Positions 47,812 to 57,324 are shown, numbered from the stretch's first letter. The stretch: DNA of 64,000 nt from Streptomyces sp. NBC_01717 (GCF_036248255.1 NZ_CP109178.1:6593501-6657500), one strand, 5' to 3'. Numbers and translations: made by a program. The notes: generated from the sequence alone by a model not told the origin.

Positions 47812-47874
47812 ACCGCGAGGGGTGCCGGGCGTTGCCGTGTCTCGTACCGCACGGCACCGCCCGGCCCGGGCTCG

Positions 47875-48525
47875 TCAACCCACGCGCTCGATGCGAGCGC
47901 GGCGGATCAGGAACTTGCCCGGTTCGCGCACCTGCTCGAACGCGGCGTTGTTCAGCAGGGCGCAGCTTCCGGAGGGTGAAGTGACCTGCACAGTGGTGGA
48001 CTTGTTGTTGTCGAGATTGGTCACCTTGAGCTGGGTGCCGACCGGGAACTGATTGCTGGACGCGGCGGGGGCACCTCCCTCGCCGGACAGCGTCACGGTC
48101 GATCCGGCACAGACGGCCTCACCGGTGGTCTGCCCCCCTCCGCCCGGCGGCGCCGGGGCCGCGGGCGCGGATGCCGGTGTGGAAGCGGCTGCGGACGTGG
48201 CGGGATCCACGACCGCCGATGCCTCCTCACCGCACCCCGAGGCGGCCTGCTGGCGCCGGATCTCCGCGATCACGGCTTCCCGGTTGGCGATCCGCGCGGC
48301 CGACTGGGCATCCGGATCGGCCCGCTGACCGGCGATGAACTGCTCGTTGTTGCCGAGCGCCGTGGTGAGTCCGGTGCAGACGACCGACGAGGCCCGGTCA
48401 GCCGGTGGTGACTGCGCGGCCTGGCTGGTTCCTGCCACCACGGCAGCTGTCCCACCGGCGAGTGCGGCGGCCCCGACCAGCAGGGCGAGCTTCTTCTTGC
48501 GGCTGAGGGTCTTCTTGCGTGACAC
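47875..48525 (-). CDS. secreted protein with RlpA-like double-psi barrel
   Basis: A 216-residue exported protein. A basic N-terminus and hydrophobic helix (about 12-36) form the signal. A helical region with paired Cys and an Ala/Pro linker follow. The last 80 residues (GTQLKVTNLDNNKSTTVQV) resemble the RlpA/expansin double-psi beta-barrel. Such domains bind or cleave peptidoglycan; whether the catalytic Asp is present cannot be judged by eye. Confidence 0.7.
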   Translation of the reverse strand: MSRKKTLSRKKKLALLVGAAALAGGTAAVVAGTSQAAQSPPADRASSVVCTGLTTALGNNEQFIAGQRADPDAQSAARIANREAVIAEIRRQQAASGCGEEASAVVDPATSAAASTPASAPAAPAPPGGGGQTTGEAVCAGSTVTLSGEGGAPAASSNQFPVGTQLKVTNLDNNKSTTVQVTSPSGSCALLNNAAFEQVREPGKFLIRRARIERVG

Positions 48526-48659
48526 GTAGGGCTCCTGTCCCCGGCCGGAACACCTGATGTGCTCGGGCCGGATGTGGTGCGTGTGTCCCTACGTACGAGT
48601 AACAGGCGCGTTCGTTTCAGCCGTCGCGCGGACGTGCCCCTCTGCCGCCGCCCTGCCGG

Positions 48660-49109
48660 TCAGGGAATGGCGGTGACCGCCCGGTGCGCGGCGGACAGGA
48701 AGCGCCGCACGGCAGCCGTCTCGCTCTCGTCGAAGTCGCGCAGCACCGCGACCGTGTTGTCGATCAGCGGCCCGAAGAAGGACCGGCCCAGCTCGACCGC
48801 CCGCGGGTCCACCGTCATCAGCACCCGCCGCCGGTCGCGCGGGTCGCGGGTGCGGGTGAGGTGACCGAGCCGTTCCAGTCGGTCGATGACGGCGGTGGTG
48901 CCCGCGGAGTTGAGCCCGAGCTGCGCACCGAGCCATCCGGCGGTCGCGTCCGTGCCCGCCCGTTCTGCGTCGAGCAGGCAGATCAGGGCGCGTACGTCGG
49001 TGGGGTGCATGCCGTGGCGGCTCGCGAACTCGGCCTGGCGCAGCCCGAATTCGACACTCACCTTGCGCAGCAGATGGACGATCTCCATTTCGGGACTCTG
49101 CTCGCTCAT
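48660..49109 (-). CDS. MarR-family transcriptional regulator
   Basis: A 149-residue winged-helix regulator (LGAQLGLNSAGTTAVIDRLE recognition region and wing RDPRDRRRVL, about residues 60-98). It is divergent from an alpha/beta hydrolase gene, with a perfect palindrome in the 69-bp gap that overlaps both promoters. It therefore likely represses itself and the hydrolase until a small ligand binds. GGGAGG precedes ATG 49109. Confidence 0.9.
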   Translation of the reverse strand: MSEQSPEMEIVHLLRKVSVEFGLRQAEFASRHGMHPTDVRALICLLDAERAGTDATAGWLGAQLGLNSAGTTAVIDRLERLGHLTRTRDPRDRRRVLMTVDPRAVELGRSFFGPLIDNTVAVLRDFDESETAAVRRFLSAAHRAVTAIP

Positions 49110-49124
49110 CGGTCCGCCTCCCTT

Positions 49125-49149
49125 TATTATCTCGTTGAGCGAGATAATA
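49125..49149. promoter_or_regulatory. MarR operator palindrome
   Basis: TATTATCTCG and CGAGATAATA are perfect 10-bp arms around a 5-base spacer. The AT-rich block stands out sharply in this GC-rich DNA and sits between the divergent marR and hydrolase genes, 15 bases from the marR start and 29 from the hydrolase start. Confidence 0.8.
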
Positions 49150-49178
49150 TCCAAGGGCACCCATCTGGGAGGCACCTC

Positions 49179-50066
49179 ATGACACCTACGTCATCCGGAT
49201 CATCCGCGGTGGCCGCCACCGAGGCGTTCCTCGCCGCCTACGACGAGGTCCTTGCGGTCAAGTGGCCTGCTGGAACGACCCACTCCGAGGCCCTCACCCC
49301 GTACGGCACCACCCGTGTCAACAGTTGCGGCCCCGAGGACGCCCCGCCCCTGATGCTGCTGGCCGGCGGCGGCTCCACCTCCACCGTCTGGTACGCCCAG
49401 GCCGCCCACCTGGGCCGCAGTCACCGCGTCCACGCCGTCGACCTCATGGGCGACCCGGGCCGCAGCGTGGTGGGGCAGCGTCCGATCCGTACGGTTCCGG
49501 ACCTGACGGCCTGGCTGGACGCAGTGCTGGACGCCCTGAACATCGCATCGCCGGCACTCTGCGGCCATTCGTACGGAGCCTGGATCGCGCTCCACCACGC
49601 ACTGCACGCACCCGACCGTATCCGGAAGCTCATTCTTGTGGATCCGACCCGGTGCTTCGCCGGATACCGCCCCGGCTATCTGCTGCACGCACTGCCGATG
49701 CTGCTCCGCCCCAACGCTCGCCGCACCCGCGCCTTCATGAGCTGGGAGACCTCCGGCGCACCGCTCGACCCGGTCTGGCTGCACCTGCGGGACACGGCTG
49801 CCGGCTTCCCGTCCGCCCGGCCGGTCACCGGCCCCCGCCCCGCCCCCGAGGCGCTGGCCGCCCTGAACGTACCGACCCTGCTCCTGCTGGCCGAGAACAG
49901 CAGGGCGCACGACATCGCAGCGGTCGCAGCCGCCGCGGCCCGGCTGCTCCCGCACGCGCGGACGGCGACGATCCCCGGCGCCACGCACCACACACTGCCG
50001 CTGCACGCCCCGGACGCCGCCGAACTCAACCGCAGGATGGAGGAGTTCCTGTCGGCCGGGTGCTGA
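49179..50066 (+). CDS. alpha/beta hydrolase
   Basis: A 295-residue serine hydrolase: nucleophile elbow CGHSYGAW with Ser131, probable catalytic His in ATHHTLPLH near the C-terminus and the oxyanion-hole stretch LAGGGSTSTVW. GGGAGG lies six bases before the ATG. Control by the divergent MarR suggests it acts on, or protects against, the compound MarR senses. The substrate is unknown. Confidence 0.88.
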   Translation: MTPTSSGSSAVAATEAFLAAYDEVLAVKWPAGTTHSEALTPYGTTRVNSCGPEDAPPLMLLAGGGSTSTVWYAQAAHLGRSHRVHAVDLMGDPGRSVVGQRPIRTVPDLTAWLDAVLDALNIASPALCGHSYGAWIALHHALHAPDRIRKLILVDPTRCFAGYRPGYLLHALPMLLRPNARRTRAFMSWETSGAPLDPVWLHLRDTAAGFPSARPVTGPRPAPEALAALNVPTLLLLAENSRAHDIAAVAAAAARLLPHARTATIPGATHHTLPLHAPDAAELNRRMEEFLSAGC

Positions 50067-50081
50067 GCGACGCCGCCCGGA

Positions 50082-50441
50082 TCAGCGCCCCAAGGCGTCC
50101 CGTACCGCTTCCTCCGTGCGCGCCACGACAGCCGTGCCGTCCTCCGCAGTGATGATCGGTCGCTGGATCAGCTTCGGGTGCCCGGCGAGCGCCGTGATCC
50201 ACCGCTCCCGCGAACCGGCCTCGCGCGGCCACTCCTTGAGCCCGAGCTCCTTCGCGTCCGCTTCCTGCGTCCGCGTGATGTCCCACGGCTCCAGCCCGAG
50301 CCGGTCGAGCACGGCCCGGATCTCGTCCGGCGACGGCACATCCTCCAGATAGCGGCGGACGGTGTATTCGGCTCCCTCCGCATCGAGCAACTGCACCGCG
50401 CTGCGGCACTTGGAACACGCGGGATTGATCCAGATCTCCAT
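50082..50441 (-). CDS. ArsC/Spx-like reductase
   Basis: A 119-residue thioredoxin-fold protein of the ArsC family with active-site Cys9 in NPACSKC (CxxC, Cys9 and Cys12) and the QRPII turn with Arg and cis-Pro. No arsenite exporter or ArsR is near, so arsenate reduction is unproven; many relatives are general redox proteins. It is convergent with the hydrolase gene. Confidence 0.85.
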   Translation of the reverse strand: MEIWINPACSKCRSAVQLLDAEGAEYTVRRYLEDVPSPDEIRAVLDRLGLEPWDITRTQEADAKELGLKEWPREAGSRERWITALAGHPKLIQRPIITAEDGTAVVARTEEAVRDALGR

Positions 50442-50561
50442 GGGGCCCACGATACGGGAGGGAGGCCGCGAAAACCCTTCTGGCCAGGGGCGATTGTCAG
50501 TGGTGGGCCGTAAAATAGGGGTAGTTCGTGAGGGTTCCACGACCGTGCCAGGAGGTTGCCC

Positions 50562-50831
50562 ATGGCCGTTGCCGCAGTCACGACCAAGCCGCTCCACAAG
50601 CCCCTGCAGAAGAAGCCGCTCCCCGCGGGCCGGCCCCGCGAGTGGTACATCTCGCACAACCGCCGCCTGAAGGCCATGCGCCTGGCGATCGCCCTGCTCG
50701 ACACGGGCGTCTATTACCCGTCGAGCGCAGACAACGACAAGATACGCACGACTGCCGAGCGCATCGGCATCCATCCGCCGTCCGACACGACCTGCCGCAT
50801 GGTCCGCGCCCTGATCCGCTACGGGCGCTGA
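50562..50831 (+). CDS. conserved small basic protein of unknown function
   Basis: An 89-residue basic protein (many Lys and Arg, pI high) with a possible amphipathic helix WYISHNRRLKAMRLAIALLD and a C-terminal CRMVRALIRYGR. No known domain. AGGAGG at 50550-50555 fixes the ATG at 50562. A perfect terminator follows. The last codons and the terminator are repeated in decayed form at 61524-61610. Confidence 0.7.
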   Translation: MAVAAVTTKPLHKPLQKKPLPAGRPREWYISHNRRLKAMRLAIALLDTGVYYPSSADNDKIRTTAERIGIHPPSDTTCRMVRALIRYGR

Positions 50832-50854
50832 CGGCCCACAGCCGGCGGACCGAA

Positions 50855-50889
50855 GCCTGTGCCCCCGGACCTCGCCCGGGGGCACAGGC
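50855..50889 (+). terminator. terminator, 14-bp perfect stem
   Basis: Arms 50855-50868 and 50876-50889 with a 7-base loop, 23 bases after the small basic protein gene. The copy at 61579-61610 keeps the stem with paired base changes. Confidence 0.85.
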
Positions 50890-51026
50890 ACGTACACCCC
50901 GCGACACCGGCGCAGCCGTCGCCACCTTCTGCGGGCCTCCTGCCGTCACCCGATCGACGTGCGCGGCATGCGGGCGGCCCCGCCTCCGCCTTGACTGGGA
51001 CGGATCCGTGAGTGCTGGGAGGCGCG

Positions 51027-51488
51027 ATGACAAGGCGATCCGTACGAGGCGTGTGGGCCCTGCTGCTGACGGGGGTCGTGGCATCGGCTGCCGCCGCCTG
51101 CACGGACGACGGCGGCAGCCCGTCCGGCACGGTGTCCAAGGCCGCATCCGCCGTCGCGTCCGTGGCGGCCTCGGCGTCAGCTGCCGCGCAGGAGAAGCTC
51201 GAAGGCTTCAAGAACGGCGTGAATGCGGGCAAGGACGTCAAGGCGGGTGCGGTGACTGAGCAGGGCGGCCGCGCCACCACGAAGATCACCGTGACGAACA
51301 GCACCGACTCGGCCAAGTCGTACATCGTCCAGATCAACTTCCGGGACCCCGGCGGCAATCTGCTGGACTCGACCGTGGTGACGGTCGACGACGTACAGCC
51401 GGGCACCCCCAAGGACGCCACGGCCCGCAGCAACCGCACCCTCGCCGGCGACGTCACCGCCGAGGTGGGCAGGGCCCTGCGTCACTGA
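51027..51488 (+). CDS. lipoprotein with FxLYD-like domain
   Basis: A 153-residue exported protein. The signal peptide ends in a lipobox (SAAAACT, Cys25). An Ala/Ser-rich linker and short coiled helix precede a beta-sandwich domain (TTKITVTNSTDSAKSYIVQI) like the FxLYD/DUF3426 extracellular domains. GGGAGG precedes the ATG. A frameshifted paralogue lies at 61700-61889. Function unknown. Confidence 0.75.
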   Translation: MTRRSVRGVWALLLTGVVASAAAACTDDGGSPSGTVSKAASAVASVAASASAAAQEKLEGFKNGVNAGKDVKAGAVTEQGGRATTKITVTNSTDSAKSYIVQINFRDPGGNLLDSTVVTVDDVQPGTPKDATARSNRTLAGDVTAEVGRALRH

Positions 51489-51495
51489 CAACGAG

Positions 51496-51535
51496 CAACG
51501 GGAGCGGCGGCCACCGAGTGCCGTCGCTCCCGTTG
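51496..51535. terminator. terminator between convergent genes
   Basis: An 11-bp perfect stem (CAACGGGAGCG at 51496-51506 with 51525-51535), seven bases after the lipoprotein stop and facing the end of the acyl-CoA ligase gene. Confidence 0.75.
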
Positions 51536-51614
51536 GCGTCCCGCATGGCCAGGGAGGACGCGACCAGGCGGCGGAATGTGGGGGCGGGATCCCCGGACGA
51601 CGGGTCGTCCTCCC

Positions 51615-53090
51615 TCAGGCGCCCGGGGTCGCGATCTCGCGCTTGAGGATCTTGCCGGTGGCGCCCTTGGGGAGCGCGTCGAGCAGCCAGACCTCGCGGG
51701 GGTACTTGTAGGGGGCGACCTGCCCCCGTACGAACTCCCGCAGATCGTCTGCGGTGGCCTCGGCGCCCGGGAGCAGGGCCACGGCGGCGGCGACCTCCTG
51801 GCCGAGAGCGGGGTGGGGGATGCCGATCACCGCGGCCTCGGCGACCGCGGGGTGCTCGTAGAGGACCTCTTCGATCTCGCGGGGGTAGACGTTGAAGCCG
51901 CCGCGGATGATCAGGTCCTTCTTACGGTCGACGATGAAGTAGTAGCCGTCCTCGTCGACGGTGGCGAGGTCACCGGTGCGCAGCCAGCCGTCGAGGATGG
52001 TCTCGGCGGTGGCCTCGGGGCGGCCCCAGTAGCCCTTCATGACGTTGTGGCCGCGGACGCAGAGTTCGCCGACGCCGTCCTTCTCGTCGATCAGGCACAG
52101 CTCGACGCCCTCGATCGGGGTGCCGATGGAGCCTGCCTTGCGCGGGCGGTCAGGGTGGTTGAAGGAGGCGACCGGTGAGGTCTCGGACATGCCGAAGCCC
52201 TCCAGTACGGGACAGTCGAAGGCGGCCTCGAACCCGTGCAGGACCTCGACGGGCAGCGAGGCACCGCCGGACGCGCACAGCCGCAGCGAGGAGGCGTCGT
52301 AGCCGCCCGGCTGCTGTGTGTGTGCGGCGAGTATGGCCGCGTACATCGTCGGCACGCCCTGGAAGACGGTGACCTGCCGCTGCTGGATGGTCTGCAGGGC
52401 CAGGGCGGGGTCGAAGCGGGGCATCAGGGTGAGGCGGGCGCCGGCGGTCACGGCGGCGTTCATGGCGCAGGTCTGGCCGAAGGTGTGGAACAGCGGCAGG
52501 CAGCCCAGCAGGATGTCCTCCGGGCCGAGCCGGAACAGCGACTTCGTGATCTCGGAGTTGCGGACCAGGTTGGCGTGGGTGAGCTCGGCGCCCTTCGGCA
52601 CTCCGGTGGTACCGGAGGTGTACAGGATGACCGCGGTGTCGTGCTCCTCGCGGGTCCGCACGGGCGTGGGGACCGGGTGGGCGGCGAGCAGGTCGGTGAG
52701 CGAACCCGGCCCGACCGGGACCACGGTGGCGGCGCTGTCCGATGCCCCGGCGGTCGCCGCGCCCACCGCCGACTCGTGGGCGAACAGCAGCACCGCGCCC
52801 GAGTCGTTCAGATAGTGGGCGATCTCGCGTGCCTTGAAGAGCGGGTTCATCGGCACGACGACGGCGCCGGCTCGCAGCGTGCCGTAGTACAGGGCTGGGA
52901 ACTCCAGCAGGTTCGGCAGCATCACGGCGATCCGGTCGCCGGGGGTGACGCCGCGCGCGGTGAGCAGGGCGGCCACCCGGCCGGCGAGCGTGTCGAGTTC
53001 GGCGTAGGTCAGCGACCGGTCGCCGAGTTCGACGGCGATACGCGTGCCGTGGGTGGCGGCGGTGCGGCTGAGGAGGTCGGCGAGATTCAC
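51615..53090 (-). CDS. acyl-CoA synthetase (AMP-forming)
   Basis: A 491-residue ANL-superfamily ligase: phosphate-binding loop ILYTSGTTGVPKGAEL at about 150-165, GFGMSET, the hinge TGDLATVDEDGYYFIVDRKKD and the catalytic Lys in PKGATGKILKRE near the C-terminus. It activates a carboxylic acid to its CoA thioester. Last gene of the dioxygenase-MFS-aldehyde dehydrogenase-ligase operon, so its acid is probably the product of that dehydrogenase. Start GTG 53090 is supported by alignment-like N-terminus (NLADLLSRTAA), with weak AAAGG. Confidence 0.9.
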   Translation of the reverse strand: MNLADLLSRTAATHGTRIAVELGDRSLTYAELDTLAGRVAALLTARGVTPGDRIAVMLPNLLEFPALYYGTLRAGAVVVPMNPLFKAREIAHYLNDSGAVLLFAHESAVGAATAGASDSAATVVPVGPGSLTDLLAAHPVPTPVRTREEHDTAVILYTSGTTGVPKGAELTHANLVRNSEITKSLFRLGPEDILLGCLPLFHTFGQTCAMNAAVTAGARLTLMPRFDPALALQTIQQRQVTVFQGVPTMYAAILAAHTQQPGGYDASSLRLCASGGASLPVEVLHGFEAAFDCPVLEGFGMSETSPVASFNHPDRPRKAGSIGTPIEGVELCLIDEKDGVGELCVRGHNVMKGYWGRPEATAETILDGWLRTGDLATVDEDGYYFIVDRKKDLIIRGGFNVYPREIEEVLYEHPAVAEAAVIGIPHPALGQEVAAAVALLPGAEATADDLREFVRGQVAPYKYPREVWLLDALPKGATGKILKREIATPGA

Positions 53091-53205
53091 CTGAGGCCTT
53101 TCGTTTCTGGTGCCGTGCACGTCCCGGTCGCCGCCGCGGGCGGTGTCGACCCGGGCCGGGCGAACAGCCGGGCCGTGTCCGGCTCGGGTGCGGAATGCGG
53201 GACCG

Positions 53206-54915
53206 TCAGCCGCGCAGCGCGGAGACGAAGACGGCCGGCAGCTTGGCGATGCCGGGCGCGGCGGTGAAGCGGGTGACGCGTTCGATGGTCGTACGGGACG
53301 TGCGGTTGGTGACGAAGTACGGCGGGCGCGGGGACAGCGACGGGGAGCCGGTGAACAGACCGCGTGGAGTGGGGGCGAAGGGCGCGCGCAGCACGGTCTT
53401 CTCGATGTCCTCGAGCATGAAGGCGTTGTGGACGAAGCCGATGCCACTGCCGATGTCCTGGCGGGTGTGGCCGGGGTGGGCGCCCCACGGGGTGTAGCCG
53501 AGCAGGAATCCGATCGCGGACCAGCAGTTGACGCCGAGGGTTCCGTAGCGCAGCTCGGCGACGGCTGTCTCCACGGCGGTGCGGTGGGCGTTCTCGGTCC
53601 TGGGGTGGACGATGAGGGTCGCACCGAGTGTGCCGGGGAGTTCGTCGTTGGCGAAGTCGACGGCGTGGCGCAGGAATTCGGCCGGGGTGTCGCCCGGGAG
53701 CCGTACGACGCCGAGGGCGCTGCCGAAGATCTCGTCGGTGATCAGCATGTCGTCGTGGTCGGTGATGTCGGGGACCAGGATGCGGCAGTCTCCGTCGCCG
53801 TGGGACTCGGCCTGCGGGTGGGCCTCGAGCACGGCGCCGAGACGCTGGGCGGCGCCGGGGTAGTAGTCGGTGCGCGGCGGCAGTGCGCGCAGCACCCGCC
53901 GGATCTCCTCCAGCAGCCGCTCGGTGCCGTCCCACTCCCGGGGCAGGACCAGGATCTGGCTGGCGATGCAGTTGTGGCCGGAGTTGTTCATCTTGCTGGT
54001 GACGATGTGTTCGGCCTGGAAGCGGAAGTCCGCCGCGCTCCAGGGGCCGGGGGTCACGATGCAGGGGCTGACCCCGCCCAGCTCGCTGGAGAACGGCTTT
54101 CCGATCAGCGGCCTGTCCTCACGGCGGCGCTCGGCCGCCTGCTCGTCGGTGCCCCACACGATGGCGTCGTGGGTGCGGTCGCTGCCGGTGACGTGGATGG
54201 TGTCCACACCGTCGTGGGTGGCCAGGTAACTGCCCTCGGCTGCGCCGCCGTCGATGAAGCGCACCCAGCCGCGCTCGACGAACTCGGCGAAGACGTGCTC
54301 GAAGTGCGGGCGGAGATAGGCGTTGACCGGGTTCATCTTCGCGACGACGACCTGGCCCTCGGCGTAGAGCTTGTGGAGGATGTCGAGCGCGGTGATGGCC
54401 GCGACGTTGCCCGCACCCAGGACCAGGGCGACGGCCGGGCGTCCGGGCCGGCCGCGGTACTCGCCGGCGGCCCGGTCCCGTACCCGCTGTGCGGTGATGC
54501 CTGAGCGCATCCACACCTGGGCGGTGAACCCGTTGAGCAGCAGGGTGTCCCATCCGGTGGCGGGGAAGACGTCGACCCGGGTGCGGCCGTCGCGCACGTG
54601 CACCGCTCCGGCGTCGACCGGTTCCTTGCCTGCCGCGATCCGACGCAGCACATGCAGGCAGGCACTGACGTTCTGGGCGAGCGCCCATGGGGCGCCGATC
54701 CAGTCCTCGGCCGCCCATGGGGAGTCGGGTCCGTATCCCTTGGCGCGGGCGCCGGCTGCGGCCATGTCGGCGGCGCTGTCGGCGATCCGCGGCAGCAACC
54801 GCTCCAGCAGCGCGATCCGTTCGGCGATCGGGGTGGTGGTCCACGACGCGGCTCCTTCGCGCAGCTCGGCGAGGGCCTGGTTCAGTGGTTCGGTGTCGAT
54901 GGCAGGGGCGGTCAC
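53206..54915 (-). CDS. aldehyde dehydrogenase family protein
   Basis: A 569-residue enzyme. Catalytic Cys appears in NNSGHNCIASQ (about 352-362) and a cofactor-binding stretch VLGAGNVAAITALDIL at about 170-185; an expected glycine-rich GSD turn follows (HVTGSD). It is longer than the usual 480-500 residues, with a C-terminal extension of about 60. It would oxidise an aldehyde to its acid. GTG 54915 has AGGAG seven bases before it. Third gene in the operon. Confidence 0.82.
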   Translation of the reverse strand: MTAPAIDTEPLNQALAELREGAASWTTTPIAERIALLERLLPRIADSAADMAAAGARAKGYGPDSPWAAEDWIGAPWALAQNVSACLHVLRRIAAGKEPVDAGAVHVRDGRTRVDVFPATGWDTLLLNGFTAQVWMRSGITAQRVRDRAAGEYRGRPGRPAVALVLGAGNVAAITALDILHKLYAEGQVVVAKMNPVNAYLRPHFEHVFAEFVERGWVRFIDGGAAEGSYLATHDGVDTIHVTGSDRTHDAIVWGTDEQAAERRREDRPLIGKPFSSELGGVSPCIVTPGPWSAADFRFQAEHIVTSKMNNSGHNCIASQILVLPREWDGTERLLEEIRRVLRALPPRTDYYPGAAQRLGAVLEAHPQAESHGDGDCRILVPDITDHDDMLITDEIFGSALGVVRLPGDTPAEFLRHAVDFANDELPGTLGATLIVHPRTENAHRTAVETAVAELRYGTLGVNCWSAIGFLLGYTPWGAHPGHTRQDIGSGIGFVHNAFMLEDIEKTVLRAPFAPTPRGLFTGSPSLSPRPPYFVTNRTSRTTIERVTRFTAAPGIAKLPAVFVSALRG

Positions 54916-54953
54916 AGGTGCGCTCCTAGGGCAGCAGAGGTGGTCGGGCGGGA

Positions 54954-56243
54954 TCAGACGTCCAGACGAGCGGTGTCGCGAGCCGGGTCGATCAGGGTGA
55001 AGGCGGCGAGCGCGCCCAGCAGCAGCAAGGCGCCGGAGAGCACGACGGCGGTCTGGTATCCCGCCGCGCCGTGGCTGTCGACCAGAGATCCGACGACGGC
55101 GGGGGCGATGAGGCCCGCGGTGGTCACGGTGGCGTTCATCGTGCCGAGGGCGCCACCACGCCGGGCGGGCGGGGCCAGCTCGGCGACGGTGGTGACCGCG
55201 ACGGTCGGGAACGCTCCGCCCAGGCCGAAGCCCACCACCAGCAGCGCGGTCTTCGCGCCGGCACCGTCCACCAGCGGCAGGGCCAGGCAGGCGGCCGCAC
55301 CGAGCAGCAGCAGGCTGCCGCCGACCCGGCCACGCGCCCAGCGGCTGCTGACTCCGCGGCGCATGAGCCAGCCGGTGAGCGCCGCCTGGCCCAGCAGCAC
55401 CAGGGCGCCCATGGCCCAGGGCAGGGCGACGAGCTCTCCGGAGGCGGCGGCGGAGTGGCCGAGACCGTTGCGCAGGTAGGAGGGCATCCAGACGAGCATC
55501 AGCGCCACGCACCAGTAGCTGGTGAAGTACGCAGCGGTGGTGCCGATCCAGGTACGGCTGCCGAAGATCCGACGGTAGGCGGGCTTCGCTGCGGAGTCGA
55601 CGGACGGTGTCTCCGCGGTGTCGGTGCGGTACGTGCCCTCGGCACCGAGCACCGCCCAGAGCAGGGCCCACAGCGCACCGGCGGCCGCGACCACCCAGAG
55701 GGCGGCGCGCCAGCCGTGGTGGTGGATGACCCAGGTCAGGCCGGGGGCGGCGGTGATCACGCCGAGGGTGACGCCGAGGGTGACCAGCGCCCCGGGGAGG
55801 TTGCGCCGGTGGTTGGGGAACCAGGACAGCGCGGCCTGCTGGGCTACGGGGAAGGCGGGACCCTCCGCCGCGCCCAGCAGGATCCGTGAGCCGATCAGTA
55901 CGGCCAGGCCGCCGCCCAGGGCCGCGGGCGTCTGCGCCACCGACCAGAGCACCGCCATGGTGAGCAGCAGCCACTTGGGCCGCACCCGGTCGGACAGCAG
56001 ACCCACGGTGGCGGCGGCCACCGAGAACAGCAGGAAGAAGGCGCTGTTGGCGAGCCCGAACTCGGTGGCGGACAGACCCATGTCCGCACGGATCTCGTCG
56101 GCCGCGAGGCCGAACACGGACTTGTCCGCGAAGTTGACCATCATGAAGACCACGAGCAGGCCGGTGACGATCCAGGCGCGGGCGCCGGAGCTGCGGTCTG
56201 TCGGGGACTCGGTCTTTCTGGGTGCGGTGTCGGCGGCGGTCAC
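54954..56243 (-). CDS. MFS transporter, anion:cation symporter-like
   Basis: A 429-residue membrane protein with 12 predicted helices. The A-motif-like GLLSDRVRPKW follows helix 2 and FADKSVFGLAADEI helix 1, as in the ACS family that imports organic anions. It likely brings in the compound attacked by the neighbouring dioxygenase. GGAGG lies six bases before GTG 56243. Confidence 0.88.
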   Translation of the reverse strand: MTAADTAPRKTESPTDRSSGARAWIVTGLLVVFMMVNFADKSVFGLAADEIRADMGLSATEFGLANSAFFLLFSVAAATVGLLSDRVRPKWLLLTMAVLWSVAQTPAALGGGLAVLIGSRILLGAAEGPAFPVAQQAALSWFPNHRRNLPGALVTLGVTLGVITAAPGLTWVIHHHGWRAALWVVAAAGALWALLWAVLGAEGTYRTDTAETPSVDSAAKPAYRRIFGSRTWIGTTAAYFTSYWCVALMLVWMPSYLRNGLGHSAAASGELVALPWAMGALVLLGQAALTGWLMRRGVSSRWARGRVGGSLLLLGAAACLALPLVDGAGAKTALLVVGFGLGGAFPTVAVTTVAELAPPARRGGALGTMNATVTTAGLIAPAVVGSLVDSHGAAGYQTAVVLSGALLLLGALAAFTLIDPARDTARLDV

Positions 56244-56353
56244 GGCGGTCCTCCGGAAAAGGGGCGCTGACGAGGGGGTGGGCACGCGAGGAGGCGGGGC
56301 GGCGCCGTGGCCCGTGAGCGGGCCCGCCGGGGCGGATCGCGGCGCGCGGGGCC

Positions 56354-57277
56354 TCAGGAGAGCGGGACTCCCGCGATGGCGATCCGCTCCATGACACGCC
56401 GCTGCGGGTAGTAGTCGTTGATCGCGTAGTGCTGGACCGCGATGTTGTCCCAGATCGCGACGGAGTCCGGCTGCCAGCGGAAACGCACCTGGAACTCGGG
56501 GATACGGGCCTGGAGGACGAGCTCGTCGAGCAGCTCGCGGCTCTCGGTGTCGGACAGGCCGACGATCCGCGTGGTGAAGGGCTCGTTGACGTAGAGCACC
56601 TTGCGTCCGGACTGCGGGTGGCGGACGACCACCGGGTGCTCCACCGGCGGCAGCGTCTCCCGGAACCGGGCGACCTGCTCCTCGGTCATCAGCGATCCCC
56701 AGCTGGGCACCCAGTCGTGCACCGCCGTGAGTCCGTCGATCCGGGCCTTCATCGACTCGGAGAGGTTGTCGTAGGCGACGGCCATGTCCGCCCACATCGT
56801 GTCGCCGCCGGCCGGCGGCACCTCGACGGCGCGCAGTACGGAACCCAGGGCGGGCGCGGCCATGAAGGAGTGGTCGCTGTGCCAGATGTTCTCGCTGCCG
56901 ACGGTCATGGCGTCCTTGGCCAGCCGGGAGACACCGACGGTTTCGCCCTTGGGGAAGAACGGGTTCACCTCCGGCTCGCCCCACACCGCTGCGAGCGCGA
57001 CGTGGTGCTCGGAAGCAAAGCGGGGCTGGTCACGGAAGAAGATCACCTTCCACTCCAGCAGTGCGTGCCGCAGCTCCTCGGCGAGGCCGTCACCGATCGG
57101 CTGCGAGAGGTCGACACCGCTGACCTCGGCACCGATGTGGGGGGTGAGCGGGCAGATGCCCAGAATCCGGTACTCCGTCTCGGCGCTGCCGGGAGCGGTG
57201 CGCTCCAGAACGCGGCGCCCGTAGTGCATCAAGGGCTTGTCGAGGGCGGGCTTGGGGGTGGCGACGTCTGCGGCCAT
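56354..57277 (-). CDS. TauD/TfdA-family Fe(II)/2-oxoglutarate dioxygenase
   Basis: A 307-residue enzyme. The iron triad is visible: His and Asp in WHSDHSF (about 132-138) and distal His in AVQHYAIND near 285, with the 2-oxoglutarate-binding Arg probably in RRVMERI. The family hydroxylates a carbon next to S, O or N and the product falls apart to an aldehyde. First gene of its operon, with promoter and palindromic operator upstream. GAGGAAG precedes ATG 57277. Confidence 0.9.
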   Translation of the reverse strand: MAADVATPKPALDKPLMHYGRRVLERTAPGSAETEYRILGICPLTPHIGAEVSGVDLSQPIGDGLAEELRHALLEWKVIFFRDQPRFASEHHVALAAVWGEPEVNPFFPKGETVGVSRLAKDAMTVGSENIWHSDHSFMAAPALGSVLRAVEVPPAGGDTMWADMAVAYDNLSESMKARIDGLTAVHDWVPSWGSLMTEEQVARFRETLPPVEHPVVVRHPQSGRKVLYVNEPFTTRIVGLSDTESRELLDELVLQARIPEFQVRFRWQPDSVAIWDNIAVQHYAINDYYPQRRVMERIAIAGVPLS

Positions 57278-57305
57278 GGGTGCTTCCTCCACGGTGAGGA
57301 TCAAT

Positions 57306-57324
57306 TCGATACCGTGAGTATCGA
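57306..57324. promoter_or_regulatory. operator palindrome of the dioxygenase operon
   Basis: TCGATAC and GTATCGA form perfect 7-bp arms around CGTGA, overlapping the -10 box. A natural site for the TetR-family regulator encoded just upstream. Confidence 0.65.
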
